Positions 9,174 through 19,249 of a DNA stretch of 64,000 nt are shown in pieces (the stretch's first letter is position 1; each line of letters starts with the position of its first letter). The notes under the pieces were generated by a model. That model saw only the letters and a list, made by a program, of their open reading frames with translations. It made no database searches and was not told where the DNA came from. The DNA lies in NCBI RefSeq assembly GCF_003243515.1, contig NZ_QFRA01000001.1:1-64000 (forward strand), read 5' to 3'. Origin of the DNA: Corynebacterium kroppenstedtii. Lineage in GTDB: Bacteria > Actinomycetota > Actinomycetes > Mycobacteriales > Mycobacteriaceae. Position numbers and translations under genes: made by a program.

Positions 9174-11747
9174 TTATTCCACTACAGAGTTCGCACCCGC
9201 TGCGTGAGCAAAAAGCTTAGGCAACGTACTTGTCCAGGCCTCTCTCAACTCTGCGACAGAGAGCGTGATCTCATCTGCTTCACCAGTGCTAACCCTGACT
9301 CGTACCTGAGCGGACGTTTCCTGTGAAGACCCACATGCTCGTGAGGTCACAGAACCCAACCGCAGCACAGGGATGCCACAGCGCTTTGCAAGAGAAACTA
9401 GCTTATCGGCGTCTCCGTGGGCGCAGGCGACCACGACTCGGTTAGCTGATTCCGAAAACAGCGCAACGCAGGGATCCTCGTGGACGCTGGATACATCCAC
9501 GTCCATGCCGACGCCAGAGATCATCGCCAATTCGGCCAGGGCCTGCGCAAGTCCGCCTTCGGACAGGTCGTGCGCGGCAGTGACTACCCGAGGTGTGTCG
9601 GGATCCGCCTGATCGCAGAAGAAATCAGCCAGGGCCGACGTCGCTGCCAAATCGACCTGAGGGGGAAGTCCCGAAAGCGCGTTGTGTTCCACCTGCTGCC
9701 AGATGGAACCGCCCAGCTCATCATGGGTCTCGCCCAAGAGATACAGCTCTTCGAACTGGTCATTGGCCGACGTCGACTCCGACGTCGACGGATCATCACC
9801 GAAATCCGATTCGCTCTCAACGAAGGCCGAGCGTTCCGTCGCCAAGCCCACTAGGAGGTGGTTGATGTGATGATCCACCGAGGTCACAACGCCGGCAACA
9901 CCAACGAGCGGCGTCGGCAAGATCGCTTCTGCCCCCGTCTGGTTATAAAACGACACGTTGCCGCCCGACACGGGAATGCCCAGCTCACGGGCACCATCGG
10001 CAAGGCCATGCACGGCTTCACGGAACTGCCACATGACGGCGGGATCCTCCGGCGAACCGAAGTTGAGGCAGTTGGTCACCGCCACCGGACGAGCACCCGT
10101 CACAACGACGTTGCGGTAGGCCTCCGCCAAGGCCAGGCGGGCACCCATGTTCGGATCGAGCTTCGTGTAGCGTCCCGACGCGTCCGCCGACACGGCAACA
10201 CCACGGCCAGTGGTTTCGTCGATACGCAATACACCGGCATCGGCGTTCTGAGCCTCCACCGTGTTCCCCATGACGTAGCGGTCGTATTGCTCGGTGATGA
10301 AGGCGCGCGAACACAACGCGGGAGAAGCAACCATGCGAAGCCACGTCTCACGCAATTCGGCGGCACCCTGAGGACGGGCGAAACCCTTCGCCTCGACACC
10401 CGATTCTTGCAGGTCATCCTGCCAATCGGGGCGCTCATAGGGGCGGTCATAAACGGGACCCTGATGGGCAATCGTGTGTGCCGGCACATCCACCACAACC
10501 TGACCGTGGTGGCGAATAACCAAATGATCACCGTCCGTGACCTCGCCGATCTCCGCGCAGGTCACGTCCCAATGGGCACAAATCTCCCGGAAACGATCAA
10601 CATTCTCCGGGGTGACGACGGCACACATGCGCTCCTGGGACTCCGACGAGAGGATCTCGGCCGCGGTCATGTTCTCCGCGCGCAGCGGCACCGCGTCGAG
10701 GTTGACCTCCATGCCACCGTCCCCGGCCGCAGCCAGCTCGGATGTTGCGCAGGACAATCCCGCACCACCCAAGTCCTGAATCCCCACGACAATTCCGGCG
10801 TGATACAAATCCAAGCAACATTCGATGAGGACCTTTTCAGCAAAGGGGTCGCCCACCTGAACCGACGGAAGTTTCCGCTCAGCACCATCTTCGAAAGTGT
10901 CTGACGCTAATACGGAAACTCCGCCAATACCATCCAGTCCCGTTCGGGAACCAAAGAGCATCACTTTGTTCCCCTTACCAGAGGCGAAAGCCAATTTGAG
11001 ATCGTCAACTTTCAACGTCCCAATACATAGGGCATTCACCAAAGGATTCCCAGCATAGGATTCGTCGAAGACGGTTTCTCCACCGATATTCGGCAAGCCC
11101 AGGCAGTTGCCGTAACCGCCCACGCCGTCAATCACACCGGGGAGAACGCGCTGGGTATCCGCTGCATCGGCGGGGCCGAAACGCAGCTGGTCCATGACGG
11201 CAATGGGGCGAGCACCCATGGCCATGATGTCGCGAACAATTCCGCCAACACCCGTCGCCGCGCCTTGATGCGGCTCGACATAGGAGGGGTGATTGTGAGA
11301 CTCCACGCGGAAGGTCACCGCGTTGCCGTCGCCAATATCAATCACACCGGCGTTTTCGCCAATACCGGCCAGAATTTTCGACGACATTTCTTTTGTCATC
11401 GTTTCGCCAAAGTAACGAAGATGCACTTTGGAGGACTTATACGAACAGTGCTCCGACCACATGACGGAATACATTGCTAATTCCGCATCGGTGGGCCGTC
11501 GGCCCAAAATATCTTTAATTCGGGCGTATTCGTCGTCCTTCAAACCTAATGACGCATAGGGTTGCGACGCATCCGGGTCCGACTGGGCATCGGCAACCGT
11601 GTCATTCACCTGGGCAGCCGTAAAACTTTCGACCGCATTATCAGCGGCCGCGTTATCAGCGCCCGCGTCGGTGCACGCAGTCTCTGTGGACTTGGGCATC
11701 TGGTCATCCTCGGTATTCATGTCAGTCTTATTCGTTTGGTTCACCAT
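9174..11747 (-). CDS. purL: phosphoribosylformylglycinamidine synthase subunit II
   Basis: Large subunit of FGAM synthase, which with PurQ and PurS turns FGAR into FGAM using ATP and glutamine-derived ammonia. The protein is about 857 residues, longer than the roughly 760 usual for the family because of an acidic, alanine-rich leader of about 65 residues before [21 protein letters not shown]. Diagnostic motifs are [43 protein letters not shown] and SGGNVSFYN. The ATG at 11747 lies 4 bases after the purQ stop (a GTG at 11750 is also possible), so translation is likely coupled. Last gene of the purSQL set. Confidence 0.97.
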   Translation of the reverse strand: MVNQTNKTDMNTEDDQMPKSTETACTDAGADNAAADNAVESFTAAQVNDTVADAQSDPDASQPYASLGLKDDEYARIKDILGRRPTDAELAMYSVMWSEHCSYKSSKVHLRYFGETMTKEMSSKILAGIGENAGVIDIGDGNAVTFRVESHNHPSYVEPHQGAATGVGGIVRDIMAMGARPIAVMDQLRFGPADAADTQRVLPGVIDGVGGYGNCLGLPNIGGETVFDESYAGNPLVNALCIGTLKVDDLKLAFASGKGNKVMLFGSRTGLDGIGGVSVLASDTFEDGAERKLPSVQVGDPFAEKVLIECCLDLYHAGIVVGIQDLGGAGLSCATSELAAAGDGGMEVNLDAVPLRAENMTAAEILSSESQERMCAVVTPENVDRFREICAHWDVTCAEIGEVTDGDHLVIRHHGQVVVDVPAHTIAHQGPVYDRPYERPDWQDDLQESGVEAKGFARPQGAAELRETWLRMVASPALCSRAFITEQYDRYVMGNTVEAQNADAGVLRIDETTGRGVAVSADASGRYTKLDPNMGARLALAEAYRNVVVTGARPVAVTNCLNFGSPEDPAVMWQFREAVHGLADGARELGIPVSGGNVSFYNQTGAEAILPTPLVGVAGVVTSVDHHINHLLVGLATERSAFVESESDFGDDPSTSESTSANDQFEELYLLGETHDELGGSIWQQVEHNALSGLPPQVDLAATSALADFFCDQADPDTPRVVTAAHDLSEGGLAQALAELAMISGVGMDVDVSSVHEDPCVALFSESANRVVVACAHGDADKLVSLAKRCGIPVLRLGSVTSRACGSSQETSAQVRVRVSTGEADEITLSVAELREAWTSTLPKLFAHAAGANSVVE

Positions 11748-11750
11748 CAC

Positions 11751-12419
11751 TTACACTCCCACCGAATCAAGAACCGAATGAATCAAACCCAACCCATCCG
11801 TAGACGGGCCCGTCAGCAACTCCACCGCGTGCTCCGGGTGCGGCATGAGCCCGACGACGCGACCTTCGGCACTGGACACCCCGGCAATGGCATTCACTGA
11901 GCCATTGAAATTATCTGTGTACCGAAAGACGACGCGACCTTCGTCTTCCAACTGAGAAATCGTCTCCGCGGGCGCTTGAAAACGGCCCTCGCCGTGCTTG
12001 GCCGGCACCAGAATTTTCTGCCCCTTAGTGAAACCGGCAGTCCACGGGGTGGATGTGCGTTCGACCTGCAAGTATGTGTCCACACAATGAAAATGCAGGC
12101 CCTTATTCCTGGTTAACGCGCCTGGAAGAAGGCCTGCCTCTTGCAAAATCTGGAACCCGTTGCAAATACCTAACACGGGAAGTCCCTGGTGAGCTCGTCG
12201 CACGACCTCACCCATCACCGGCGCTAAGCTTGCCAAAGCGCCCGCTCGGAGATAATCCCCGTACGAAAACCCGCCCGGCACGATTACAGCATCGACACCT
12301 TTCAGATCGGCGTCGGCGTGCCATAAGTGCACTGCCTCGGCGCCACCCAGCCGGGCAGCGCGGGCAGCGTCGCCGTCGTCGAGGGTGCCGGGGAATGTCA
12401 CCACACCAATACGTGGCAT
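11751..12419 (-). CDS. purQ: phosphoribosylformylglycinamidine synthase subunit I (glutaminase)
   Basis: Class I glutamine amidotransferase subunit that supplies ammonia to PurL. The 222-residue protein starts [20 protein letters not shown]. The triad is visible: the Cys of [22 protein letters not shown], and the His and Glu of [10 protein letters not shown] near the C terminus. The ATG overlaps the purS stop by one base (TAATG) and the gene runs straight into purL, so the three genes form one translationally coupled unit. Confidence 0.97.
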   Translation of the reverse strand: MPRIGVVTFPGTLDDGDAARAARLGGAEAVHLWHADADLKGVDAVIVPGGFSYGDYLRAGALASLAPVMGEVVRRAHQGLPVLGICNGFQILQEAGLLPGALTRNKGLHFHCVDTYLQVERTSTPWTAGFTKGQKILVPAKHGEGRFQAPAETISQLEDEGRVVFRYTDNFNGSVNAIAGVSSAEGRVVGLMPHPEHAVELLTGPSTDGLGLIHSVLDSVGV

Positions 12420-12712
12420 TAGTTGGCCCCCTCGTTCGCGCTGGTTGAGGTCACGGGGGTGACGTCGGAATCGTCGGCACGCTCGGCCACAACGTCATAA
12501 TCCTCGATGACGGTATTGGCCAGAAGCGTCGATGCCAACCGGTCCAGCTCCTCATCCGATACTGAACCGTCGACATCCAGCTCAAACCGCTTGCCTTGGC
12601 GGACGTCGCGAACACCATTCACCCCGATTCGCCCCAACGCACGCAGAACCGCTTGCCCCTGCGGATCCAAAATCTCGGTCTTCGGCATGACATTGACAAC
12701 AACTCGAGCCAC
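12419..12712 (-). CDS. purS: phosphoribosylformylglycinamidine synthase subunit PurS
   Basis: Small structural subunit that bridges PurL and PurQ and passes ammonia between them. Residues 1-80 match the family ([44 protein letters not shown]). A tail of about 17 polar residues follows. The start is the GTG at 12712. First gene of purS-purQ-purL. Confidence 0.95.
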   Translation of the reverse strand: MARVVVNVMPKTEILDPQGQAVLRALGRIGVNGVRDVRQGKRFELDVDGSVSDEELDRLASTLLANTVIEDYDVVAERADDSDVTPVTSTSANEGAN

Positions 12713-12765
12713 AGTGGCGCTCCCTATCAGGTCAGTTGACTACACCACCAACAACATTACCGAAT

Positions 12766-12782
12766 GGTTGAGGAACTCAACC
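12766..12782 (-). terminator. small hairpin after the peroxidase gene
   Basis: GGTTGAG, a GAA loop and CTCAACC form a perfect 7-bp stem, 14 bases after the stop of the peroxidase gene and 54 bases before purS. No T-run follows on the minus strand, so it may be a weak terminator, an attenuating structure or an RNA-end stabiliser. Confidence 0.4.
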
Positions 12783-12796
12783 AATTGAAAAGCCAG

Positions 12797-13285
12797 CTAG
12801 AGAGGGAGGTTGTCCTCAATCAGATCCAGAAGGGCATCATCTTCAGGATCAACATCGCTGCGGAACCGGCCCAGGACCTCCCCCGAATCCGACAGAACAA
12901 ATTTCTCAAAGTTCCACTTCACGTCGCCCGCTTCGCCATTGTTATCAGCGGTTTTCTTTAATTCGGTGTAGAGCGGGTGCTCATTGTCATCATTCACATC
13001 CGTCTTGCTCAGCAGCGGGAATGTCACACCGAATTTCGACGACGCAAACTCCTTGATCTCCTCATTCGAGCCAGGTTCTTGCTCACCGAACTGGTTGCAG
13101 GGAACGCCGATGACGAAGAAGCCACGGGCCGCGTATTCCTCGAAAATGTGCTCGAGAGCTTCATATTGCGGTGTAAACCCGCATTCGCTAGCGACGTTCA
13201 CAATTAAAAGAACGTGGCCCTCCCACGAGCGCAGCGTTGTTTCTTTACCGTCGATCGTCGTTACTGGGATGTCATAAATACTCAT
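12797..13285 (-). CDS. glutathione-peroxidase-family thiol peroxidase
   Basis: Reduces peroxides with a cysteine active site. In Corynebacterium the family works with mycothiol/mycoredoxin or thioredoxin rather than glutathione. The 162-residue protein has the peroxidatic Cys35 in NVASECGFTPQY, the GVPCNQFGEQEPG loop and the WNFEKFV signature. The resolving cysteine that normally sits in the (E/K)FC segment is absent: the sequence reads KEFASSKFG, with Ala81 there. The only other cysteine is Cys63 in the VPCNQFG loop. Position between dctA and purS matches the place I recall for the C. glutamicum mycothiol peroxidase gene. The start ATG is the only sensible one. Confidence 0.9.
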   Translation of the reverse strand: MSIYDIPVTTIDGKETTLRSWEGHVLLIVNVASECGFTPQYEALEHIFEEYAARGFFVIGVPCNQFGEQEPGSNEEIKEFASSKFGVTFPLLSKTDVNDDNEHPLYTELKKTADNNGEAGDVKWNFEKFVLSDSGEVLGRFRSDVDPEDDALLDLIEDNLPL

Positions 13286-13339
13286 ACCCCCAGAGTACGC
13301 GTGTCTGGGGGCAGAATATCTAGAAATATTTAGTCGTAT

Positions 13340-14755
13340 TTAGGTGCGCTGATAGTCGTCGACATTCACCTGAGGGGTGGGCTGAAGTTTGTCAGCAGGG
13401 TTCTTCACGGAAGGATTACGCAGGTTCACGTCCGACTCCATATCCTCCGGAGTCTCCACATAGGGAATCTCCCCGGACAACACGGCATTGACCCGGTTTC
13501 TATCGACCGTATGGGTCCAGACGCCCACAACCAGCGTCGCCACCGAGTTACCGGCGAAGTTCGTCAAAGCCCTTGCTTCAGACATGAAGCGGTCGATACC
13601 AGCGATGATTCCGACGCCATCCAACAGCTCAGCCCGGTGTGCCTGGAGACCACCAGCCAGGGTCGCTAGTCCGGCGCCGGAAACACCGGCGGCACCCTTG
13701 GAAGCAATCATCATGAACACCAAAAGCCCAATTTGCTCACCCAAGTTAAGGGGTTTGTGCATAGCGTCGGAAATAAAAATCGACGCCATCGTGAGGTAAA
13801 TTGCTGTGCCGTCCAAATTAAACGAATAACCGGTCGGAACGACGATACCCACGGTTGATTTATCAACACCCACGTGCTCCATCTTGCGAATCAACGTGGG
13901 CAGCGCGGACTCTGACGACGACGTGGCGAAAATGAGGAGATATTCGCGGGCTAAATACTTCACTAACTTGAAGATGTTGAAACGGGTAAAGGCATAGAGA
14001 ACTAGACCTAATACCCCGAAAATGAAAATCACGCAGGTGATATAGAAGCAGAGCATCAACAAAACAAGCTGCTTGACGGCGTCGAAGCCGGTAGACCCCA
14101 CAACCCAGGAAATAGCACCGAAAGCACCAATAGGGGCTGTCCACAGAACCATCATCAGAACTTTAAAAACAAGCTTTTGAACCTGCGCGACGGCGGATAA
14201 TAAAGGCTCCCCCGCTTTGCCCATCGACTGAATAGCAAAGCCACACAGGAGAGCAATAAACAAGGCCTGAAGAACAGAACCGCTGGTCAGCGAGGAGAAT
14301 AATGTGTCCGGGATAACGGACATAACGAAGCCGCTCAGCCCATGAGTAGCTTCTTTGTTGTTATCGACAAACGACATTCCCGACCCAGCTTCTGGCATTG
14401 CCAAGCTGGATCCGGGCTTAACAATATTTCCGACGACGAGGCCTATCGCCAGGGCGAACGTCGACATGACGATGAAGTACACCAGCGAAATTGCGCCGGC
14501 CTGCCCCACCGATGCAGCTGCTCGGACTGAGCCGATCCCTAGCACGATCGTGCAGAAAATAACGGGCGCGATCATCATTTTGATCAACGCGACAAAGAGT
14601 TTTCCTAATAACTCGAATTTGACCGCCACGTCTGGAGCAACAAGCCCCAGAATGACGCCCGCAAGAACGGCAACAATGACAGAGATATAAAGCCAGTGGG
14701 ACTTATCTTTTTTCTCTTTTTTGGGTTCGACGATCCGAACTGGAGAGGAGCTCAT
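13340..14755 (-). CDS. dctA: dicarboxylate/amino acid:cation symporter, DctA type
   Basis: Inner-membrane secondary carrier of the DAACS/GltP family, which imports C4-dicarboxylates or acidic amino acids with protons or sodium. The 471-residue protein has about eight membrane segments plus two re-entrant loops. It shows the serine-rich loop ATSSSESALPTLIRKM, the segment VPTGYSFNLDGTAIYLTMASIF and GAAGVSGAGLATLAGGL. The tail of about 45 residues is hydrophilic. Its position beside the thiol peroxidase and purS resembles dctA of C. glutamicum, so C4-dicarboxylate is the favoured substrate. The start ATG at 14755 precedes a short cytosolic leader rich in lysine. Confidence 0.85.
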   Translation of the reverse strand: MSSSPVRIVEPKKEKKDKSHWLYISVIVAVLAGVILGLVAPDVAVKFELLGKLFVALIKMMIAPVIFCTIVLGIGSVRAAASVGQAGAISLVYFIVMSTFALAIGLVVGNIVKPGSSLAMPEAGSGMSFVDNNKEATHGLSGFVMSVIPDTLFSSLTSGSVLQALFIALLCGFAIQSMGKAGEPLLSAVAQVQKLVFKVLMMVLWTAPIGAFGAISWVVGSTGFDAVKQLVLLMLCFYITCVIFIFGVLGLVLYAFTRFNIFKLVKYLAREYLLIFATSSSESALPTLIRKMEHVGVDKSTVGIVVPTGYSFNLDGTAIYLTMASIFISDAMHKPLNLGEQIGLLVFMMIASKGAAGVSGAGLATLAGGLQAHRAELLDGVGIIAGIDRFMSEARALTNFAGNSVATLVVGVWTHTVDRNRVNAVLSGEIPYVETPEDMESDVNLRNPSVKNPADKLQPTPQVNVDDYQRT

Positions 14756-14836
14756 GAGCTGAGATGCTACAGCCGGGTTCCCCTGTGTGGGTAATCATTA
14801 TCGAAAAGATTACCCCCGAACCAGAACACCTGGCCG

Positions 14837-15277
14837 CTACGACGTGAGGGATTGATACTCCTCGTCCGAGACGGGCTCCAGCCACTCATTACTGGTCTCT
14901 TCCCCAGGTACCGAGATAGCGATATGGGAAAACCAACTATCCGCCTTAGCACCGTGCCAATGCTTCACATTCGGAGGAATGGCCGCTGCGGAACCTTCCG
15001 TCATAGTGACGGGGGCCTTGTCCTCTTCCTGGTACCAGCCTTCTCCTGCGGTGCACATCAAGATCTGGCCACCGCCACTACGGGCGTGGTGAATATGCCA
15101 GTTGTTCCTGCACCCGGGTTCAAAGGTCACATTGGCGATCCCCATGCCCGCCTCATCAAGCTGGGCAATGGGTTGCAAGAATGACTGTCCCACGAAGTAC
15201 TCGGCGAATGCGTCGTTGGGTTCGCCCGTACCAAACTTGTTGACTTTGTCGAATTCATCTTTGTTGGTGATTTTCAT
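14837..15277 (-). CDS. cupin-domain protein
   Basis: A 146-residue single-domain cupin. The metal-binding motif 1 is readable as WHIHHARSGGGQILMCTAGEGW and motif 2 as PPNVKHWHGA, giving the usual His/Gln/His ligands. Substrate is unknown. A strong AAGGAG stands before the ATG, and the gene follows the carboxymuconolactone-decarboxylase gene by only 5 bases, so the two are one operon and likely act on the same compound. Such pairs are common in aromatic or quinone detoxification clusters, but no specific reaction can be read here. Confidence 0.85.
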   Translation of the reverse strand: MKITNKDEFDKVNKFGTGEPNDAFAEYFVGQSFLQPIAQLDEAGMGIANVTFEPGCRNNWHIHHARSGGGQILMCTAGEGWYQEEDKAPVTMTEGSAAAIPPNVKHWHGAKADSWFSHIAISVPGEETSNEWLEPVSDEEYQSLTS

Positions 15278-15282
15278 GGTTA

Positions 15283-16095
15283 TTACTCCTTATCGTCATT
15301 TTCCGAAGCATCATTTTTCGTTTGGCTATTAATCGCAGCCAAGGCATTAAGGCTCCGCGGGAAACCAATCCAGGGCACACAGACCGCCAGAGCACCCAAG
15401 AGAATTGCGCGATCATTCCCCACTGCGAGGTTCCCCGAAACATGGGCCCGAGCTTGCGGGTCACACCCGCCTAAGGAAATGATCGCCACCCACGTCAACA
15501 ATTCCCGGTCAGCAAGACTTAGCGCTCTCCGGGTGTATGTATCACCGAAACAACAAGCTGACAAAGCATCTTGAATGAAACTTTCATCCTCGGGTGCATA
15601 GTCACGCATTGCGTCGATTCCGTCGCCAAACATTGCTTTCTGCGCGACAATTCCCTTGGCCAGGCGATCGTCCTCAGTCACCGTCGATTGGATGCCGACG
15701 GGAGCGTCGAGAAGTTTGTCTAGCTCCTGTAGTCCGTGGCGGGCGCAACTGATCCCAACGTAGGGCGCTATCTGGTGAAAAACTTCCTGCAGCTCTTCCG
15801 CCGCAACACCTAGATGAAGGCCTACCCGCAATAATGCGGATAGTTCATCGCCACTACTCGCGGCCACGCATGCCGCACTGACCAAAATCTTCAGATGGTC
15901 ATCGAGCCTACTGGCAGGCCACATCTCACCAAAGGCAAACCGGTCGGTGATCTGGTTAAACTCGTCGCCCACCCGTGCTGAGGATTCCAGCGCCGAATGG
16001 TCGTGGTCGAAATCTTCACGGAATACGTCGGGTATGGATCGATCGGTATGGCGTTGGTCTGGTTGTGAGTCTGCATCTGGTTGTGAAGCTGACAT
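15283..16095 (-). CDS. carboxymuconolactone decarboxylase (AhpD-like) family protein, two repeats
   Basis: A 270-residue protein with two CMD-type helical repeats, one around residues 50-135 and a second around 165-250 (CFGDTYTRRALSLADRELLTW, GCDPQARAHVSGNLAVGN). The second repeat keeps the conserved ELLT...LGG...Q...H pattern. The family includes decarboxylases and alkylhydroperoxidase-like proteins; no CxxC pair is seen, so peroxidase activity is unlikely. AGGAGG directly before the ATG at 16095 sets the start. It heads an operon with the cupin gene and is divergent from the TetR gene, with an inverted repeat between. Confidence 0.82.
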   Translation of the reverse strand: MSASQPDADSQPDQRHTDRSIPDVFREDFDHDHSALESSARVGDEFNQITDRFAFGEMWPASRLDDHLKILVSAACVAASSGDELSALLRVGLHLGVAAEELQEVFHQIAPYVGISCARHGLQELDKLLDAPVGIQSTVTEDDRLAKGIVAQKAMFGDGIDAMRDYAPEDESFIQDALSACCFGDTYTRRALSLADRELLTWVAIISLGGCDPQARAHVSGNLAVGNDRAILLGALAVCVPWIGFPRSLNALAAINSQTKNDASENDDKE

Positions 16096-16175
16096 GGTGA
16101 CCTCCTATGACGTGGTGGTAGTCAGATTCACACGAAGCCCCCTCATGCACAATGAACAGAAAGGGTGTAGGTGTC

Positions 16176-16212
16176 GCATAATCAACACTCTATGCCGAAG
16201 TGGTGATTATGC
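16176..16212. promoter_or_regulatory. inverted repeat, probable TetR operator
   Basis: GCATAATCAACACT at 16176-16189 is mirrored by AGTGGTGATTATGC at 16199-16212: 14-base arms with a single mismatch, 9 bases apart. It lies between the divergent TetR and CMD/cupin genes, 22 bases before the TetR start and about 80 bases before the CMD start. This is where an autoregulating TetR repressor would bind. Confidence 0.7.
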
Positions 16213-16234
16213 ACGTGGTGATGATGGAGGCGCG

Positions 16235-16855
16235 ATGACCAACACTGCCGAACCCGACAGTTCGCTTGATAGCTCTGCAGAGCAGGGCCGTCCCCAGGGC
16301 CGTGTCGATCGTCGTGTTGTCAAAACTCAAGCGGCTATCCATCGTGCGTTAGAAGAGCTCGTCTGCGAAAAACCTCCGCATCGAATTACTGTTGCGGAAA
16401 TTACCCGGCGCGCAAATATTCACCGGAAAACCTTTTACTTGCATTACAACTCGGTGGATGAACTTTTCCACGAAGAATTGGAATCAATGAAGCAAGACTA
16501 TGCAGATACTGTTGATTCAATTCCTCCGACAATGACTATCGCCGACGTCAACCGCGTGGTTTTCGACTTCGTCACGCGGCAAGGGCCTTTATTTGAACAG
16601 CTCGTGGTGTCCCCCGAATATCGGCACTATGCCGAACGGTTCTTCCACATGAATCTTGTTCATAACCGGGCACGGCATAATCCGTATGCGCATCTGTCCC
16701 GTGAACAGCAAAACACCATCAATACTTTTCTAGTAGCCGGCACATTGGATATGTACCGTCAGTGGATTGCCGATGGTAAAACGATGCCCCTCGATGAGCT
16801 GGTCACGCTCAGCACACAGTTGCTCAGCCATGGCGCAGCTCAATTTCGAGAGTGA
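16235..16855 (+). CDS. TetR family transcriptional regulator
   Basis: A 206-residue DNA-binding protein. The N-terminal helix-turn-helix reads ITVAEITRRANIHRKTFYLHY, followed by NSVDELFHEELE, the standard TetR pattern. The rest is the helical ligand domain. The ATG at 16235 is chosen because GGAGG lies 5 bases upstream and an acidic leader follows; the frame is open further upstream but without a site. The divergent CMD/cupin operon and the inverted repeat between them point to a local regulator whose effector is probably a substrate of those enzymes. Confidence 0.88.
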   Translation: MTNTAEPDSSLDSSAEQGRPQGRVDRRVVKTQAAIHRALEELVCEKPPHRITVAEITRRANIHRKTFYLHYNSVDELFHEELESMKQDYADTVDSIPPTMTIADVNRVVFDFVTRQGPLFEQLVVSPEYRHYAERFFHMNLVHNRARHNPYAHLSREQQNTINTFLVAGTLDMYRQWIADGKTMPLDELVTLSTQLLSHGAAQFRE

Positions 16856-16861
16856 TGGGTT

Positions 16862-19159
16862 TTAAACAGCAGCATCCTCGGCGATACCGGCGCGGCGAAT
16901 CATCCAGGCATACTCAAACGCGGTCTGCTTCCACTGCTCGTAGCGGCCCGATACTCCACCATGGCCCGCAATCATCTCGGTCTTGAGACAGACGTCAGCC
17001 CCTGGAATGGTCGCGCGAATCTTAGCAACCCACTTGGCGGGTTCCACGTACAGCACTCGCGTATCGTTCAGACTGGTCAGCGCGAGAATAGGCGGGTAGG
17101 TGTTCTCTGCCGACACATTGTCATACGGAGCATATGACGCCATGTAGTTGTACACCTCGGGATCGTGGAGAGGGTCACCCCACTCATCCCACTCGATCAC
17201 AGTCAACGGAAGCTCCGGCATCAGGATCGACGTCAGGGGGTCCACGAACGGAACGACGGCTTCGATCCCAGTGAACCGGTCTCCTGCCATGTTGGCGACG
17301 GCGCCCATCAACAGTCCACCGGCAGATCCCCCAAGCGCAACCATGTGTTTGTTATCGGTCACGTTTCGGCTGATCAAGTCATCAGCAACGTCAATGAAGT
17401 CGTAGAACGTGTTCTTCTTCGCCAACATTTTGCCGTTGTCGTACCAGGATCGGCCCATCTCTCCGCCACCTCGGACATGCGCAATGGCGAACACGATGCC
17501 CCTATCGAGCAACGACAGTCGCGCGATCGAAAACGCAGGGTCCATCGACGCTTCATATGATCCGTAGCCATAAAGAATCGTCGGATGAGGGCCGTCGGTG
17601 GAGAGACCGTCGGAATCGGCCTTCCCTTCAAGATCCGCTCGATAAATCAACGAGACCGGGACTTTCGCCCCACCCCGCGCCGTCGTCCACATCCGGCGCG
17701 CTACATAGTCAGACGGGTCATATCCGCCCTTCACGATCCGCTGCTTGCGCACCAACCGCTCACCCGTCGCCAGGTCGTAGTCAAAAACCAGGCCGGGCGT
17801 CACAAAGGACTCGTAGGCCATGCGGATATACGGGGATTCCCACTCCGCATTTCCTCCGGTGCCCGCGCTGTAGAGTTCTTCATCAAAATCGATAGGCTCG
17901 AGATTCCCGACGGTGCCGTCCGCAAACGAGAAAAGCCCCAACTTGTTAATGGCGTTCTCGCGGTAGCCCACAACCATGTGCTGCGCGAACACATCCATTC
18001 CCTCGATGCGACGGCCTTGCTTGTGAGGGATCACAACGTCCAGGTCGTCCAGGCTGGTCAGCGGCGCGGCACTGGCCATGCCAAGCTCAAAGTCCGCGCC
18101 ATGCGCGTTATGCAGCACAATCCAGCGGTCATCCCCACCAATAACGGCATGATCAACGTCGTATTGCACACCCGTGTGCCGTGGCAAGATGCACTGCAAT
18201 TCACCCGTCACACGCTCGGGGTCAACTGTCTTCGACTTCCCGTCACCGGTGGCTCCCAGGTCAAGGAACCACACTTCGGAGGTAACTTTGGATCCGACTT
18301 CGACAAAAAGGTACTTCTCTGAGCGGGTTGTTCCGCACCCTACCCAGAAGCGTTCGTCGTCCTCACGGAAGATACATACGTCCTGGTCCGTCGGGGTGCC
18401 GACGCGGTGACGCCACACCTCGTTCGGGCGCCAGGAATCGTCGACACGCTCATAAAATAACCACTCCGAACCGACCCACGTGGCTCCATACCCGATGCCG
18501 TCGATAGCGTCGTCTAGGAGTTCGCCTGTCCGGAGATCCTTAATGCGCAGGTCAAACCGCTCGTCACCCGTCGTATCTGTGGAATATGCCAAGTAGTTTC
18601 CGTCCACCGAAACACTCGACGCACCGAGCGAAAAGAACTCCGCCCCCTCGGCCAAGACATTGGAATCAAGAATGATCTGTTCATTCTCGGGCGCGGACTC
18701 GGCATCAATTGCCGGCGGAGTCCAATCCTTCGTTTTGTCCCCCGTCGAGGACGCCGGAATGCGACACGATACCCCGTAGCTCTTCCCGTCGAGGCTGCGA
18801 CCGTAATACCACCAATCCCCCGAGCGAACCGGAACGGACAAATCCGTCTCCTGCGTCCTGCTTTTAATCTCGTGGAAAATCGAATCCTGCAAAGGAGCTA
18901 AATCACGAGTACGGGCCTCCGTGTACTCGTTTTCGGCCCGGAGATAAGCCAGAGTCTCGGGGCTTTCCTTATCCCTTAGCCATTCATAATTATCGACGAC
19001 GTCATGCCCATGATGCGAGCGCGTTGTCGGATGAATATGCGCCGTCGGAGGAATCGGCGCGCCCGAGGAACTGTACTGGAGGGAACCCTCGTCGGGATCC
19101 GTGGAGGCTACGTCGCGCTGTGGGTGAGTTGCGTTATGAGCATCATCAACGTGAGACAT
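16862..19159 (-). CDS. S9 family peptidase, oligopeptidase B type
   Basis: Cytosolic serine peptidase cleaving short peptides, probably after basic residues as in protease II. The 765-residue protein has an N-terminal beta-propeller (about residues 60-440) and a C-terminal alpha/beta hydrolase domain. Markers are YEWLRDKESPETLAYL near the start, YGYGSYEASMDP, AHVRGGGEMGRSWYDNGK, the nucleophile loop ALGGSAGGLLMGAV and the final HGGVSGRYEQWK with the catalytic His. The start is placed at the ATG at 19159; the open frame runs 12 codons further. Its stop lies 6 bases from that of the convergent TetR gene. It follows purC by 90 bases on the same strand. Confidence 0.92.
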   Translation of the reverse strand: MSHVDDAHNATHPQRDVASTDPDEGSLQYSSSGAPIPPTAHIHPTTRSHHGHDVVDNYEWLRDKESPETLAYLRAENEYTEARTRDLAPLQDSIFHEIKSRTQETDLSVPVRSGDWWYYGRSLDGKSYGVSCRIPASSTGDKTKDWTPPAIDAESAPENEQIILDSNVLAEGAEFFSLGASSVSVDGNYLAYSTDTTGDERFDLRIKDLRTGELLDDAIDGIGYGATWVGSEWLFYERVDDSWRPNEVWRHRVGTPTDQDVCIFREDDERFWVGCGTTRSEKYLFVEVGSKVTSEVWFLDLGATGDGKSKTVDPERVTGELQCILPRHTGVQYDVDHAVIGGDDRWIVLHNAHGADFELGMASAAPLTSLDDLDVVIPHKQGRRIEGMDVFAQHMVVGYRENAINKLGLFSFADGTVGNLEPIDFDEELYSAGTGGNAEWESPYIRMAYESFVTPGLVFDYDLATGERLVRKQRIVKGGYDPSDYVARRMWTTARGGAKVPVSLIYRADLEGKADSDGLSTDGPHPTILYGYGSYEASMDPAFSIARLSLLDRGIVFAIAHVRGGGEMGRSWYDNGKMLAKKNTFYDFIDVADDLISRNVTDNKHMVALGGSAGGLLMGAVANMAGDRFTGIEAVVPFVDPLTSILMPELPLTVIEWDEWGDPLHDPEVYNYMASYAPYDNVSAENTYPPILALTSLNDTRVLYVEPAKWVAKIRATIPGADVCLKTEMIAGHGGVSGRYEQWKQTAFEYAWMIRRAGIAEDAAV

Positions 19160-19249
19160 AGCCACTACCCTACTGTTCGGTCCGGACACGATCATGTGAT
19201 GGCGTCGAAAAGTAGGGTTGATCTGCGCATATAGCGTGCTCAGCGGACC

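Noticed and set aside
9858..10904. A 348-codon open frame on the plus strand opposite purL
   Set aside because: It mirrors the codon pattern of purL and its product is Arg/His-rich without recognisable domains.
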